Part shown: positions 25,635-34,894 of the stretch, piece after piece
How positions within the stretch are numbered: the stretch's first letter is position 1
How the letters are laid out: every line of letters starts with the position of its first letter
Source of the DNA: Halobacillus faecis
GTDB taxonomy: Bacteria > Bacillota > Bacilli > Bacillales > Halobacillaceae
Direction: 5' to 3'
NCBI RefSeq assembly: GCF_007991335.1
Contig: NZ_BJYD01000007.1
Span: 1-64,000, forward strand
Length of the DNA: 64,000 nt
Program-made: the position numbers and the translations under genes
The notes under the pieces: generated by a model
Seen by the model: only the letters and a program-made list of their open reading frames with translations
The model's database searches: none
Told to the model about the DNA's origin: nothing

Positions 25635-25651
25635 TTAGTACCTGCTCCTAT
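25635..25651 (-). promoter_or_regulatory. FapR-like operator of fabI
   Basis: TTAGTACCTGCTCCTAT matches 15 of 17 bases of the FapR palindrome TTAGTACCTGNTACTAA as I remember it. It overlaps the likely -10 (TACTAA on the minus strand). Confidence 0.65.
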
Positions 25652-25809
25652 TTTAAACCATAAACTTTTGAAAAACAAATCTCCCTTTATCCATTCCCTA
25701 TTTCCACTCACATAAGCCCAGTCTCTATCCAAAAATAGGATAATTGGTGTTATACAATCTAATGGCAGGACTGTTGAAGACTTGATTTGGAGATTAGGGT
25801 CACACAAAA

Positions 25810-25841
25810 ATCTCGAAACTGAGTCTTCCACTATAGGGAGA
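25810..25841. repeat. Dispersed repeat, copy 1
   Basis: 22 bases (25810-25831, core TCTCGAAACTGAGTCTTCCA) recur exactly, inverted, at 41314-41335. Similarity continues through GGGAG for about 10 more bases. It lies between fabI and yjbQ in sequence that codes for nothing convincing. Confidence 0.7.
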
Positions 25842-25857
25842 TATAGTGGATAGATAA

Positions 25858-25897
25858 TGAAAAAAACCGCTCCTTCTCGTGACGAGAAGGAGCGGTT
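25858..25897 (-). terminator. Terminator after yjbQ
   Basis: A 16-bp stem (25865-25880 with 25882-25897) is followed on the minus strand by T-rich sequence, just past the antiporter stop. Confidence 0.85.
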
Positions 25898-25902
25898 GAG
25901 GG

Positions 25903-27765
25903 TTAACACCATTCACAGTATTCCAGTTCTAATTTCAGTTCTTCCACATACTCGTGGGAGCCTGTAACAATCAGGCGGTCACCCATCTTCAATTCTGTAT
26001 CCCCGTGAGGCACGATGGAATCTTTGCCGCGGAAGATTCTGACCATAATGACATCTCCGGTAAATGGAAATTCACGAAGGTGGATGCCATTATAGACCGA
26101 ATTGTTCATGTTGATTTGATAAAGCGCACTATCTTGTTTTGTTAAGATATCTACAACATTCGGTGCTTCAATCATCGCTTTCAGGAGCGCTTTAGACGAC
26201 AAGAACACCGAGAATACATTGATATTAAGATCTTTCATTTCCTGAGATAGGTCTGGGGACTCTACTCGGACGATGATCCGTTCTACTCCTTGCTCTTTTG
26301 CATAGCGGGCAATCTCAGCATTTCGTTCTTCATCCCCCGTAGAAGCAACAATCAAGTCTACTTCGAAGACTCCGAGTTCCTTCATCTTTTCAACATCATA
26401 GCCATCTAACTCTTTGATGTCGAAACAATTACGACTGATCCGTTCATCAATTTTGTCCATTTTTGTATGGTACAGATGAGTTTCGTAGGTATGAATGTCC
26501 AGTTCTCTTACAACCGGTAAGGTCATGCGGTTAGAACCGATAAAGGATACGACCGTCTTATGGTCTTCATCTTCAAATCGTCCATAAATCTTTTTGAAGA
26601 CGATCGGCGCCACTAGACATGTCAGGACAGCCACAAGAATCAGAGCGCCTTCCATTTGGTCATCGATCATTCCTTCCCGCTTCCCGATGGCAGCAGCTGC
26701 AATTACAAGGGAGAGTGTGGAAGTCAGGATAAAACCTGAGCCAAAAACGGTTTTCTTATCATACCACTTACTCAAAATTAAAGCAGGAACAATCTTCGAG
26801 ACGAGTAAGGCGATAAATAACAATGGAATCAATATGAGCACACGGGAATCGGTAAATAGACTCCAAATATCAATTTCCACACCAACCATCACGAAGAAGA
26901 TTGGAATTAAGAAGCCATACCCGAAACTGTCTAAACGCTTCACCATCTCAGGGTTAGGAGACAGCAAGGAAACGAGAGTACCTGCTAAGAAAGCACCAAG
27001 AATGTTTTCTGCTCCTACCGTTTCAGATAAAGCGACTAGAAGAAGGATGAGCGTGAACACAGCACGCGTATCGATCTGGATAGTCCCTTTGGCCATCGTT
27101 TCTACGAACGACTGATGACGGAACTTTTTGCCGATGTAATAGAAAAGAACACCTGCTACAAAAAGTAGCAGCAGTAACCATGTGTTTCCACCACTCTCTC
27201 CGTAAATGGATACGAATACAGCCAGCAGAATCATGGTTACGAGATCGGCGATGACCGCAATAAGGAGAATGGTCTGACCAATCGTTGTCTTCATCATCTG
27301 TGCATCCTTCAATGTCGGCACGACCACACCTAGTGATATTGTGGAAATAATCAGCGTCATCAAGAATGCATTATCAATGAAACCTGCCCAAACAAACATG
27401 TAAGAAAGGGCTAAGGAGATGACGAAGATCCCTATGAAGACGAGGGTCGCGACCCATACCGGGTTCGGAGCACCTGTCCCTTGGTTTTCGGGCTTCGCTT
27501 TCTTTTTTCTACTTGCGAAAATAGAAAAATCAATTTCCAATCCACTGAGGAACATCAAGAAAATGAATCCTAATGTAGACAGGATTTCTAACCAGCTGCC
27601 TTGTTCTACAATATCAAAGCCACTTTGACCAATGATTAATCCTACAATAATTTCTGCAACTACAACCGGGATGAAATTCAATTTAAAGCGGTGTAGTAAG
27701 ATGGGAGTTATGAATGCTGCGATAATTACAATAACTAATGAAGTTACTGAAGCGCCATGTTCCAT
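25903..27765 (-). CDS. yjbQ: CPA2-type cation:proton antiporter with RCK domains (YjbQ)
   Basis: 620 residues. About 12 membrane helices occupy residues 5-385 (KefB/CPA2 fold). A TrkA-N-like nucleotide-binding domain lies around 400-515, without a classic GxGxxG (VVSFIGSNRMTLPVVRE). A TrkA-C domain follows at 535-618, ending YVEELKLELEYCEWC. Probably K+/H+ or Na+/H+ exchange; family position suggests K+ gating by the C-terminal part. AAGGAGGG precedes the ATG. It lies 15 bp after mgtE, so the two cation transporters are likely co-transcribed. Confidence 0.87.
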   Translation of the reverse strand: MEHGASVTSLVIVIIAAFITPILLHRFKLNFIPVVVAEIIVGLIIGQSGFDIVEQGSWLEILSTLGFIFLMFLSGLEIDFSIFASRKKKAKPENQGTGAPNPVWVATLVFIGIFVISLALSYMFVWAGFIDNAFLMTLIISTISLGVVVPTLKDAQMMKTTIGQTILLIAVIADLVTMILLAVFVSIYGESGGNTWLLLLLFVAGVLFYYIGKKFRHQSFVETMAKGTIQIDTRAVFTLILLLVALSETVGAENILGAFLAGTLVSLLSPNPEMVKRLDSFGYGFLIPIFFVMVGVEIDIWSLFTDSRVLILIPLLFIALLVSKIVPALILSKWYDKKTVFGSGFILTSTLSLVIAAAAIGKREGMIDDQMEGALILVAVLTCLVAPIVFKKIYGRFEDEDHKTVVSFIGSNRMTLPVVRELDIHTYETHLYHTKMDKIDERISRNCFDIKELDGYDVEKMKELGVFEVDLIVASTGDEERNAEIARYAKEQGVERIIVRVESPDLSQEMKDLNINVFSVFLSSKALLKAMIEAPNVVDILTKQDSALYQINMNNSVYNGIHLREFPFTGDVIMVRIFRGKDSIVPHGDTELKMGDRLIVTGSHEYVEELKLELEYCEWC

Positions 27766-27780
27766 ACTCGCCCTCCTTCC

Positions 27781-29145
27781 TTAAATCAATAAATTCATGA
27801 AAGCTGTCGCAAGTCCAAAATAAATCAGAATGGAAATCAGGTCATTCACCGTTGTAATGAATGGTCCTGAAGCAACAGCAGGGTCGATCTTTAAACGATG
27901 CATAAGAAGGGGAACGAGAGAACCAGCCAATGTTGCTACAACCAAGGTCATAAAGATGGACAATCCGACTAATACGCCTAAAAAGAAGTTTTCATGCCAT
28001 ATATATACAATGAGTGTGATTAGTACACCACAGGAAAGCCCAGTAATAATACCAGTGCCCGCTTCTCTCATCATCATTTTCCATTTCCCTTGCTTTTCAA
28101 TTTCCCCGGTCGCGATACCGCGGACAGCAACGGCTAGTGCCTGCGTTCCTGTATTTCCCGCCATTCCGGCAATCAGCGGAATAAAAATAGCGAGGATTGC
28201 TACTTGATCCAAGGTGTCCTCAAAACGCCCAATAAGACTTGCTGTCAGACTGCCCAAAAAGAGGAGAATGACAAGCCAGGGCAAACGCTTTTTGGCTGAT
28301 GCAAAAGCATTTTCATCAGGACTGTCGACGTCAGAAACGGCTGCAAGTTTAGAATAATCATCACTAGCTTCTTCTTCCATGACGTCCATAATATCATCGA
28401 CGGTGATGATTCCAAGGAGATGGTCCTGGAAATCAACGACCGGTAAGGCAAGAAAATCGTAGTCGCGCACCATGCGTGCCACTTCTTCCTGGTCTTCACC
28501 GACTGAGACCGATACCACTCGTTCATTCATAACGTCGGATATCAGCCATTCTTCTTCAGATATAATCAAATCCCTCAACGAAATAACACCGACGAGCCGT
28601 TTATCTTCATTAATGACATAGGTGTAATAAATCGTCTCGGCGTCAGGGGCTTCTGTTCTCAGATGAACCATTGCTTCCTTGATCGTCATACCAGCCTTAA
28701 CGACAACGAATTCTGTTGTCATTATGGAACCAGCGGTTTTCTCTTCATAATGAAGCAGGTCTTTGATTTCGTCAGCTGCATCATCATCCATGATCGTCAA
28801 GAAACTCGCCACTTTATCTTTATCTAATTCGTTTAAAATATCAACGGCATCATCCGTGGACATTTCAGCGAAGACTTGCGCAGCAAAAGCCGGAGTCATT
28901 TCAGTAAAGAAAGGTTCAATTTCATCATAATCGATGTGTTCCATAACGTCAGCGACCTCTTCTGGAGAGAGGTAGGTGTAAATCTGCATCCGTATCTCTT
29001 CATCTAAATCCTCAAAGATCCGGGCCTGGTCATATGGATGCAATTCAAGGAATTCTGCACGGAACTGGTCAATATGATCATTGAACAAGGCATCTTTAAT
29101 ATTCGTCCAAACTTCTTGGCGCTCCTGGTCATCTAAGTGTTCCAT
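27781..29145 (-). CDS. mgtE: Magnesium transporter MgtE
   Basis: 454 residues from the ATG behind GGGAGGG. The order is an N-terminal helical superfamily domain (about 20-120), two CBS domains (130-250) and five membrane helices (285-454) with the pore region GNTGTQALAVAVRG and a final helix containing NDLISILIYFGLA. It forms a Mg2+ channel closed by Mg2+ binding to the cytoplasmic domains. I looked for an M-box in the 260-bp upstream gap and saw none. Confidence 0.92.
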   Translation of the reverse strand: MEHLDDQERQEVWTNIKDALFNDHIDQFRAEFLELHPYDQARIFEDLDEEIRMQIYTYLSPEEVADVMEHIDYDEIEPFFTEMTPAFAAQVFAEMSTDDAVDILNELDKDKVASFLTIMDDDAADEIKDLLHYEEKTAGSIMTTEFVVVKAGMTIKEAMVHLRTEAPDAETIYYTYVINEDKRLVGVISLRDLIISEEEWLISDVMNERVVSVSVGEDQEEVARMVRDYDFLALPVVDFQDHLLGIITVDDIMDVMEEEASDDYSKLAAVSDVDSPDENAFASAKKRLPWLVILLFLGSLTASLIGRFEDTLDQVAILAIFIPLIAGMAGNTGTQALAVAVRGIATGEIEKQGKWKMMMREAGTGIITGLSCGVLITLIVYIWHENFFLGVLVGLSIFMTLVVATLAGSLVPLLMHRLKIDPAVASGPFITTVNDLISILIYFGLATAFMNLLI

Positions 29146-29408
29146 AAGCAACCCTCCCCAGTGTCTATTTCGTTTTTGACCGTTTAATCTTAATGGCGAT
29201 ACACGTGTTTGTCAACGAATGTCACTCAATTTTCAACAGCCAAATTCATCACATAAATGTAGTTTAACAGAAGAAATCGATGTTAGGGAATAAACTCCCC
29301 GTATGTTTAGTATTTCGAAGGGTTGGGAAAAATATCTTCCATATATAGGACAGCGCCAAATCCCTTAAAGATCACGACAATACTTGAATGGAAAAAAGGA
29401 GAATGACC

Positions 29409-30140
29409 ATGAACTACGACATCATTGGGGACGTTCACGGCTGCTTTGACGAGTTGAAGCAATTATTCGAAGAAATGGGCTATAAATGGAGCGACGGCCT
29501 ACCGCAACACCCAGACGGAAGAACTCCCGTTTTTGTAGGGGATATTACGGACCGTGGACCGTCATCCATTGAATGCATAACCTTCGTATATCGTTTAGTG
29601 ACAGAGAAGGGAGCTCATTATGTCCCGGGAAATCATTGCAACAAATTGTATCGCTTTTTTCTAGGAAACCCCGTCCAAGAAAAGCATGGATTGGAAACGA
29701 CCGCTGCGGAATACCGTTCCCTGTCTAAAGAAGAACAGAAGGACGTAAAACAACAATTCAAACATTTGTATGAGCAATCCCCTCTGCACTTGATTTTGAA
29801 AGATGTAGATGCGGTTGTTGCTCATGCAGGCATCCGTGAAGAAGATATTGGTCATAAAAGTAAAAGTATTGAAACGTTCGTTCTCTACGGTGACATTACT
29901 GGTGAAAAGCTTCCGGATGGTCGTCCTGTCAGACGAGACTGGGCCCAGCATTACACAGGGAATCGATGGATCGTTTATGGACATACCCCAGTGCAGGAAC
30001 CGCGTTTTGTTAACAAAACCGTCAACATTGATACAGGGTGTGTGTTCGGAGGCAGGCTGACCGCTTTCCGTCTGCCTGAAGAAGAAATCGTCAGTGTACC
30101 ATCAAGTATGGCTTTTGTAGAAGAAAAGTTTAGATATTAA
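29409..30140 (+). CDS. prpE: Bis(5'-nucleosyl)-tetraphosphatase / protein phosphatase PrpE
   Basis: 243 residues. Metallophosphoesterase motifs are in order: GDVHGC (about 7), [10 protein letters not shown] (about 43), GNHCNKL (about 73), AHAG (about 140) and YGHTPVQ (about 198). B. subtilis PrpE has diadenosine-tetraphosphate hydrolase and Ser/Thr/Tyr phosphatase activity and affects germination. The ATG used follows AAAAGGAG. It is a single plus-strand gene between mgtE and rluD-like genes, as in B. subtilis yjbP. Confidence 0.88.
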   Translation: MNYDIIGDVHGCFDELKQLFEEMGYKWSDGLPQHPDGRTPVFVGDITDRGPSSIECITFVYRLVTEKGAHYVPGNHCNKLYRFFLGNPVQEKHGLETTAAEYRSLSKEEQKDVKQQFKHLYEQSPLHLILKDVDAVVAHAGIREEDIGHKSKSIETFVLYGDITGEKLPDGRPVRRDWAQHYTGNRWIVYGHTPVQEPRFVNKTVNIDTGCVFGGRLTAFRLPEEEIVSVPSSMAFVEEKFRY

Positions 30141-30173
30141 AAAGCAGGAGCACTCGAGTGCTCCTGCTTTTTT
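30141..30173. terminator. Terminator between converging prpE and yjbO
   Basis: A 15-bp perfect stem, AAAGCAGGAGCACTC and its complement with no spacer, is followed by T6. Confidence 0.85.
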
Positions 30174-30201
30174 GTAGACCTTTCAATCGAACACATCCTG
30201 C

Positions 30202-31089
30202 TTAAAGAATATCTTCCCAAAGTTTTGGTGGTTCTGATGTAAAGGTCATTTTTTTCTTCGTCCAAGGATGGATGAAATGAAGCTGTTCACAATGCAAGGC
30301 TTGACCATCCATCCCTGCCACTATGTTTCCTCCATATAACTTGTCTCCAGCTAATGGATACCCTCTATGTGCCATATGGACACGAATTTGGTGCGTCCGA
30401 CCGGTAAGAAGTTTAAACCGAACCCGGGAGTAATCTTCCCCCTGTTTAATCAGATAGAACTGAGTCTGTGAAGGCTTCCCTTCTGGTGATACCATTCTTT
30501 GAATGATGGAGTCTTCTGCACGGCCAATTGGCTCATCAATGAGACCTTCTTTTTCTTGAAATTCCCCTTCAACAATCGCAATGTATTGTCGTGAAATCAA
30601 GTCCAACCTCTTAGTAAGAAGGCTGTGGCTGTACGCGTGTTTAGCAATTAACATCAATCCAGACGTATCTCTGTCAAGTCTCGTGACAATATGGGCCGTA
30701 CAAGGATACCCTCTTTTTTCATATTCAAAAAGCAAGTAACTTGCGATCGAAGGCTCTTTTTGGTCAAAAGGAGGAACTACCGGGATGCCTGACGGCTTGT
30801 CGAGGACCATGACGTCATCATCCTCAAACACGACCGGTAAAGCCCCCTGCTGAGGAAAGATCGAACCTTTTTCTTCTTTAGGAAAAACGATGACTACGGC
30901 GTCTCCTGTCTCTAGCGGACGCCACATTTCCTCCTGAGACCCATTCACAAATACCGCACCGTCCATACGAACCTTCTTGATCAATTGCCGGGAAAACTCA
31001 CCCGCTTGTAACAAAAACTCACGAATGGAATAACCGGCGTAAGCCTCTGTTACCTGCCATCTCTTTGTGACATCAGTCTGAGTAGTCAT
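30202..31089 (-). CDS. yjbO: RluA/RluD-family pseudouridine synthase (YjbO)
   Basis: 295 residues. An S4-like N-terminal segment (about 15-75) is followed by the RluA domain with catalytic Asp in [16 protein letters not shown] (about 137-152) and [20 protein letters not shown] near 235. It isomerises uridine in rRNA or tRNA; the target site is not predictable. It overlaps the nadK end by 17 nt, so it belongs to the yjbM-nadK-yjbO operon. Confidence 0.9.
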   Translation of the reverse strand: MTTQTDVTKRWQVTEAYAGYSIREFLLQAGEFSRQLIKKVRMDGAVFVNGSQEEMWRPLETGDAVVIVFPKEEKGSIFPQQGALPVVFEDDDVMVLDKPSGIPVVPPFDQKEPSIASYLLFEYEKRGYPCTAHIVTRLDRDTSGLMLIAKHAYSHSLLTKRLDLISRQYIAIVEGEFQEKEGLIDEPIGRAEDSIIQRMVSPEGKPSQTQFYLIKQGEDYSRVRFKLLTGRTHQIRVHMAHRGYPLAGDKLYGGNIVAGMDGQALHCEQLHFIHPWTKKKMTFTSEPPKLWEDIL

Positions 31090-31879
31090 CTGCTACAAAG
31101 GAGTCGTGGACACGTTTCCAAAATGGGAATGGACGGAACCGGGCAAATCGTACTTTTTCTTCGGCCACGCGGCATTGAATGGATTTTACATCTTTATACG
31201 TCCGAGTGATGTGATCGATGGTAAAAAGAAAACTACGGTCATGCTTTGGTTTGAACATGCACGTATGATGACTAGGTAAAATCAATGGAGACCCAATGGT
31301 ACGAAACACCCGGTTATTAATCGAAGCCATTTCAGCAATTTGGAAGGCTTCCAGTGAAGGGTGCAAAATGGCTCCACCTAATGCTTTATTATAGGCAGTA
31401 CTTCCGGAAGGTGTAGATACACAAAGACCATCCCCACGGAACGTCTCAAAGTGATCGCCTTTAATTTCAATGTCCATCACCACCGAGCCTTCTGAAGTCT
31501 TAATCGTACACTCATTCAACGCAAGATAGCGGTCTTCTTCTCCACCGCTTTTCGGTCGGATGGTCACTTCAAGGAGCGGGTACTCGACCACCTGGAAAGG
31601 AGTCTTCGCAATTTCAATGATCAGTTTTTCTAGTTCTTCCGGCATCCAGTCCGCATAAAAACCGAGGTGACCGGTATGTATCCCTATAAAAGCTGTCTTA
31701 TCCAAACGATGAACATACGTGTGGAAAGCTTCCAGCAATGTACCATCTCCACCGACAGAAATAGCAAGGTCGGGTTCATCTTCATCGTACTCCAACTTAA
31801 ACTCCGTCAAGTAGTTCTTTATTTTAGAACGGATTTCGTTCGATTTTTGATCACCTTTAGAAAGGATCGAGAACTTCAT
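31073..31879 (-). CDS. nadK: NAD kinase
   Basis: 268 residues from the ATG after GGAGTGG; a GTG 12 nt earlier is possible. The [11 protein letters not shown] motif (about 46) and the substrate loop [17 protein letters not shown] (about 150) define the family. It phosphorylates NAD to NADP. It is 16 bp after the alarmone synthetase gene and overlaps the pseudouridine synthase gene, as in B. subtilis yjbM-ppnKA-yjbO. Confidence 0.93.
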   Translation of the reverse strand: MKFSILSKGDQKSNEIRSKIKNYLTEFKLEYDEDEPDLAISVGGDGTLLEAFHTYVHRLDKTAFIGIHTGHLGFYADWMPEELEKLIIEIAKTPFQVVEYPLLEVTIRPKSGGEEDRYLALNECTIKTSEGSVVMDIEIKGDHFETFRGDGLCVSTPSGSTAYNKALGGAILHPSLEAFQIAEMASINNRVFRTIGSPLILPSHHTCMFKPKHDRSFLFTIDHITRTYKDVKSIQCRVAEEKVRFARFRPFPFWKRVHDSFVADDYSD

Positions 31880-31895
31880 CGGTCCACCCACTCCT

Positions 31896-32534
31896 TTAAG
31901 TTTTTCTAGGGTTCTTTTTTTGTTCTTCTTTTCTTAAGAATGCGCGTTGAGCTTCTTGTATCTCACTTTTAATTTTAGACATCTCTTCGTCGAGCTGAAA
32001 GGCAGCCTCACCTGCACGTTTTAGCCGTGATTTGATTTCTGATGGTATTTTCCCCGAATATTTATAATTTAATGAGTGTTCATTGGTTGCCCAAAAGTTC
32101 ATCGCAAGGGTACGGATCTGGATTTCTGCCAATACTTTTTTCTCTCCGTGAATGGTTTCCACTGGATAACGAATAATGACATGGAAAGATCTATACCCAC
32201 TATCCTTTTTCCTTGAAACGTAATCTTTCTCTTCTACGATTTCAAAATCATGGCGGTTCCTAAGCATCGTGACCACCGCATAGATATCATCAACGAATTG
32301 GCAGACCACTCTCACTCCAGCTATATCCTGCAGTTCTTCTTCGATGTTTTCAGGATTAATGGCTTTTCGTCTCGCCTTTTCAATAATGCTTGATTTCGGC
32401 TTGACGCGTCCGGTTACAAATTCAATAGGGGATTGTTCTTCCTCATATTCAAACTGCCGGCGCATGCCCTTTAATTTAATTTTTAACTCTTCCACCACTT
32501 GAGCATAAGGTGCTATAAATATATCCCAATTCAT
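31896..32534 (-). CDS. yjbM: Small alarmone synthetase, GTP pyrophosphokinase (YjbM/SasB/RelQ)
   Basis: 212 residues from the ATG behind AAAGGTGG, matching the B. subtilis length. A single RelA/SpoT synthetase domain has [53 protein letters not shown] and [17 protein letters not shown]. There is no hydrolase, TGS or ACT domain. It makes (p)ppGpp, and RelQ enzymes form tetramers activated by pppGpp. It is first in its operon. Confidence 0.92.
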   Translation of the reverse strand: MNWDIFIAPYAQVVEELKIKLKGMRRQFEYEEEQSPIEFVTGRVKPKSSIIEKARRKAINPENIEEELQDIAGVRVVCQFVDDIYAVVTMLRNRHDFEIVEEKDYVSRKKDSGYRSFHVIIRYPVETIHGEKKVLAEIQIRTLAMNFWATNEHSLNYKYSGKIPSEIKSRLKRAGEAAFQLDEEMSKIKSEIQEAQRAFLRKEEQKKNPRKT

Positions 32535-32667
32535 CAAGCAACCACCTTTATGTATCCAATCTTCATAGTAAATATGTGCGTTTTGTTCACCATTCATTGT
32601 ATCATAAAGTTAGCCTGCAGAATAAGCAGAGCGCCTGACATTATACTACGATCAGGAGGTCTTAACC

Positions 32668-33252
32668 ATGGCACAGGAAATTGAAATCGAGTTTAAAAAC
32701 TTATTAACAGAAGATGAGTATGAAAAGGTTTATCATTTTTTACCATTCAAATCAGTTGAACTCATGGAACAAACCAATTATTATTTTGAAACAGAAGATC
32801 TTAATCTAAAGCAGCAAGGAGCTGCTTTGAGGATTCGCCAAAAAAATGGTCAATGGACATTGACTTTAAAACAGCCACATGCGGAAGGTCTGCTTGAAAC
32901 TCATGATTCACTGACAGAAGAAGAAGCCAATCTATGGATTCAAGACAAAATGACAGAAAAGCCCCATGTATCCAAACAACTGGATGGTCTAGGGATTTCT
33001 TTAGAGGATCTTCACTACCTTGGTTCGCTAACGACGAGAAGAAAAGAACTCGAGTACAAAGGAGCGATCGTCGTTCTTGATCACAGCCTTTACTATGACA
33101 AAGAAGACTATGAGCTGGAAGTAGAAGCCAGCTCAAAAGAAACTGGAAAGAATGTGATCGACGAAATTCTGCATTCATGCAATATTCCGGCCCGTGAAAC
33201 AGATAATAAAATTAAACGTTTCTACGACAGAAAGCAACTGCAATCAGAATAG
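32668..33252 (+). CDS. yjbK: CYTH-domain protein (YjbK)
   Basis: 194 residues. The N-terminal EIEIEFKN is the ExExK signature of CYTH (adenylyl cyclase/thiamine triphosphatase) tunnel enzymes, followed by LRIRQKNGQWTLTLKQP, RKELEY, LDHSLYYDKEDYELEVEA and IKRFYDRK. Such enzymes cleave or bind inorganic or organic triphosphates; YjbK of B. subtilis lacks an agreed role. AGGAGGT precedes the ATG. Divergent from yjbM. Confidence 0.88.
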   Translation: MAQEIEIEFKNLLTEDEYEKVYHFLPFKSVELMEQTNYYFETEDLNLKQQGAALRIRQKNGQWTLTLKQPHAEGLLETHDSLTEEEANLWIQDKMTEKPHVSKQLDGLGISLEDLHYLGSLTTRRKELEYKGAIVVLDHSLYYDKEDYELEVEASSKETGKNVIDEILHSCNIPARETDNKIKRFYDRKQLQSE

Positions 33253-33306
33253 TTGCCGTTCTCCAGCCCTCATTGCTAAAATGATGAACAGACAGGAAGG
33301 GATGCT

Positions 33307-33705
33307 ATGCAACAACGAGAAACGTTTTTTGAGGAAATTGGAAAAGAAAAAATCGACGAACTTGTAGAAGCTTTTTATAAACGTGTAAGTAATCACCCGG
33401 ATTTAATTCCCATTTTCCCGGACGACCTTACAGAAACCATACGAAAACAAAAGCAATTTTTAACCCAGTTCTTCGGCGGCCCTCCCCTCTATGTTGAGGA
33501 ACACGGCCATCCCATGTTACGGGCACGACACCTGCCTTTTAAAATAACGCCTACAAGGAGAGACGCATGGTTATCCTGCATGTCCGGAGCCATGAATGAG
33601 GTGGATATTCAAGAACCTCATCGTTCTTTTATGTTTGAGAGGCTTACGATGACTGCAAACCATATGATGAATTCACCAGAAGATGAGAAAGGAGAATCGA
33701 TGTGA
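33307..33705 (+). CDS. yjbI: Group II truncated haemoglobin (YjbI)
   Basis: 132 residues, 2-on-2 globin. The proximal His is in [13 protein letters not shown] (about 75) and the distal pocket is in [17 protein letters not shown]. Sequence is closest to the YjbI/trHbO group. Proposed roles are peroxide or NO handling; in B. subtilis and Staphylococcus it lies beside SpxH. Its stop overlaps the spxH start (ATGTGA). Confidence 0.9.
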   Translation: MQQRETFFEEIGKEKIDELVEAFYKRVSNHPDLIPIFPDDLTETIRKQKQFLTQFFGGPPLYVEEHGHPMLRARHLPFKITPTRRDAWLSCMSGAMNEVDIQEPHRSFMFERLTMTANHMMNSPEDEKGESM

Positions 33706-34589
33706 GTTGGAAAAGTTTAAACAGTGACCGTGATACAGCAGGTACAGCAAGCGGTTTTTTCGATTTACTGAAACGACCGATTGAGATCTATGTATTCATT
33801 GATCCCCTATGCCCTGAATGCTGGTCACTGGAACCCTTCCTCAAAAAGCTCACGATCGAATACGGACGCTTCTTTACTCTCCGGCCGATCATCAGCGGGA
33901 AGCTATCTTCTTTACACCAGAATAAAATGAAAAAGCCTGAAAACTTAAAAGAGGCGTGGGACAAGACCGGTTCTCGGACAGGGATGTGCTGTGATGGGGA
34001 TGTATGGCTTGAAAATCCTGTATCCTCCCCGTTTGCCACGGCTCTTGCTGTAAAAGCGGCTGAATTACAAGGAAAAAAAGCTGGAATGCGCTTCTTACGA
34101 AAAGTACAGGAATATGTTTTCTTGGAAAAACAAAACATTTCAGACGAATCCGTGTTAATCGAATGTGCTGAAAAGTCCCGCCTTGATGTAACTGAATTCA
34201 AAAAAGACCTTCACGGGGACGCTGCAAGAAGAGCTTTGCAGTGTGACTTGAAGTTAGCTCATGAGATGGATGTGGATTCCACTCCTACCATTGTCGTGTT
34301 TAACGAATCAGAAGAAGATGCCGGGTTAAAAATTACAGGATTATACACGTACGACGTTTATGTGAAAGTGTTGAAAGAAATGCTGCAAAAAGATCCAAAG
34401 CCAGGAATAAAACCAGCTTTGGAGGATTTCTTGCAACACTATCGCTTCGTTGCCAACAAAGAGATTGCCGTCGTATATGACTGGACAGAACAAGAAGCCA
34501 AACGGGAAATGAAGAAGCTTGTACTCAAGCAAAAAGTGCGTGAAATTCCCGTTAAGCATGGAGCTTTTTGGCAATATATTGAAAGTTAA
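33702..34589 (+). CDS. spxH: Spx adaptor SpxH (YjbH), DsbA-like
   Basis: 295 residues, GTG start after AAAGGAG and overlapping yjbI. It has a thioredoxin/DsbA-like fold with CPEC near residue 38 ([15 protein letters not shown]) and GMCCDGDVW near 98. YjbH brings Spx to ClpXP for degradation. The first 25 residues ([20 protein letters not shown]) lack the His/Cys-rich zinc-binding stretch that I recall in the B. subtilis protein. The Spx gene is about 5 kb away on the other strand. Confidence 0.9.
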   Translation: MSWKSLNSDRDTAGTASGFFDLLKRPIEIYVFIDPLCPECWSLEPFLKKLTIEYGRFFTLRPIISGKLSSLHQNKMKKPENLKEAWDKTGSRTGMCCDGDVWLENPVSSPFATALAVKAAELQGKKAGMRFLRKVQEYVFLEKQNISDESVLIECAEKSRLDVTEFKKDLHGDAARRALQCDLKLAHEMDVDSTPTIVVFNESEEDAGLKITGLYTYDVYVKVLKEMLQKDPKPGIKPALEDFLQHYRFVANKEIAVVYDWTEQEAKREMKKLVLKQKVREIPVKHGAFWQYIES

Positions 34590-34613
34590 AACTCCCTGAA
34601 ACGGGAGTTTTTC
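34589..34613 (+). terminator. Terminator of yjbK-yjbI-spxH group
   Basis: AAACTCCC / GGGAGTTT with a short loop and a T-run, overlapping the spxH stop. Confidence 0.75.
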
Positions 34614-34676
34614 TATTACAAGGAGTCATGGCCATCCAATCCTCTCCATAAAATAAACCATGGAGGTGGGGGTAAG

Positions 34677-34853
34677 ATGAAAATTTGGGTAGTCCTTCTC
34701 TTTATCATCAGCACTTTATTTCTTGCTGCTTTCCATTTGTTCGCACTCATGAATTTATATCCGATTTACATTAGTTCCCCTTTATTGTTCCTTGCTATTT
34801 ACCTCATTGTATCCATACCAAGCCACAAGAAAACTTTTCGGGGCTTTAAATAA
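34677..34853 (+). CDS. Small membrane protein (YizD-like position)
   Basis: 58 residues, starting MKIWVVLLFIISTLFLAAFH. Two hydrophobic helices (about 3-24 and 28-48) and a basic tail KKTFRGFK. A strong GGAGGTGGGGG precedes the ATG. It occupies the place of B. subtilis yizD between spxH and pepF; homology is judged from place and size only. Confidence 0.65.
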   Translation: MKIWVVLLFIISTLFLAAFHLFALMNLYPIYISSPLLFLAIYLIVSIPSHKKTFRGFK

Positions 34854-34855
34854 AT

Positions 34856-34887
34856 AAACCCACAGAACCAAATGGTTCTGTGGGTTT
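34856..34887. terminator. Terminator between converging yizD-like gene and pepF
   Basis: AAACCCACAGAACCA pairs with TGGTTCTGTGGGTTT; loop of 2 nt. Confidence 0.85.
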
Positions 34888-34894
34888 ATCTGTG

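Noticed and set aside
25622-25912. A 96-codon open frame on the minus strand between yjbQ and fabI
   Set aside because: It runs through the yjbQ terminator, the dispersed repeat and the FapR-like operator, has no RBS and no protein-like pattern.
29146-29408. M-box magnesium riboswitch before mgtE
   Set aside because: No conserved M-box cores or terminator pair could be found in this gap.
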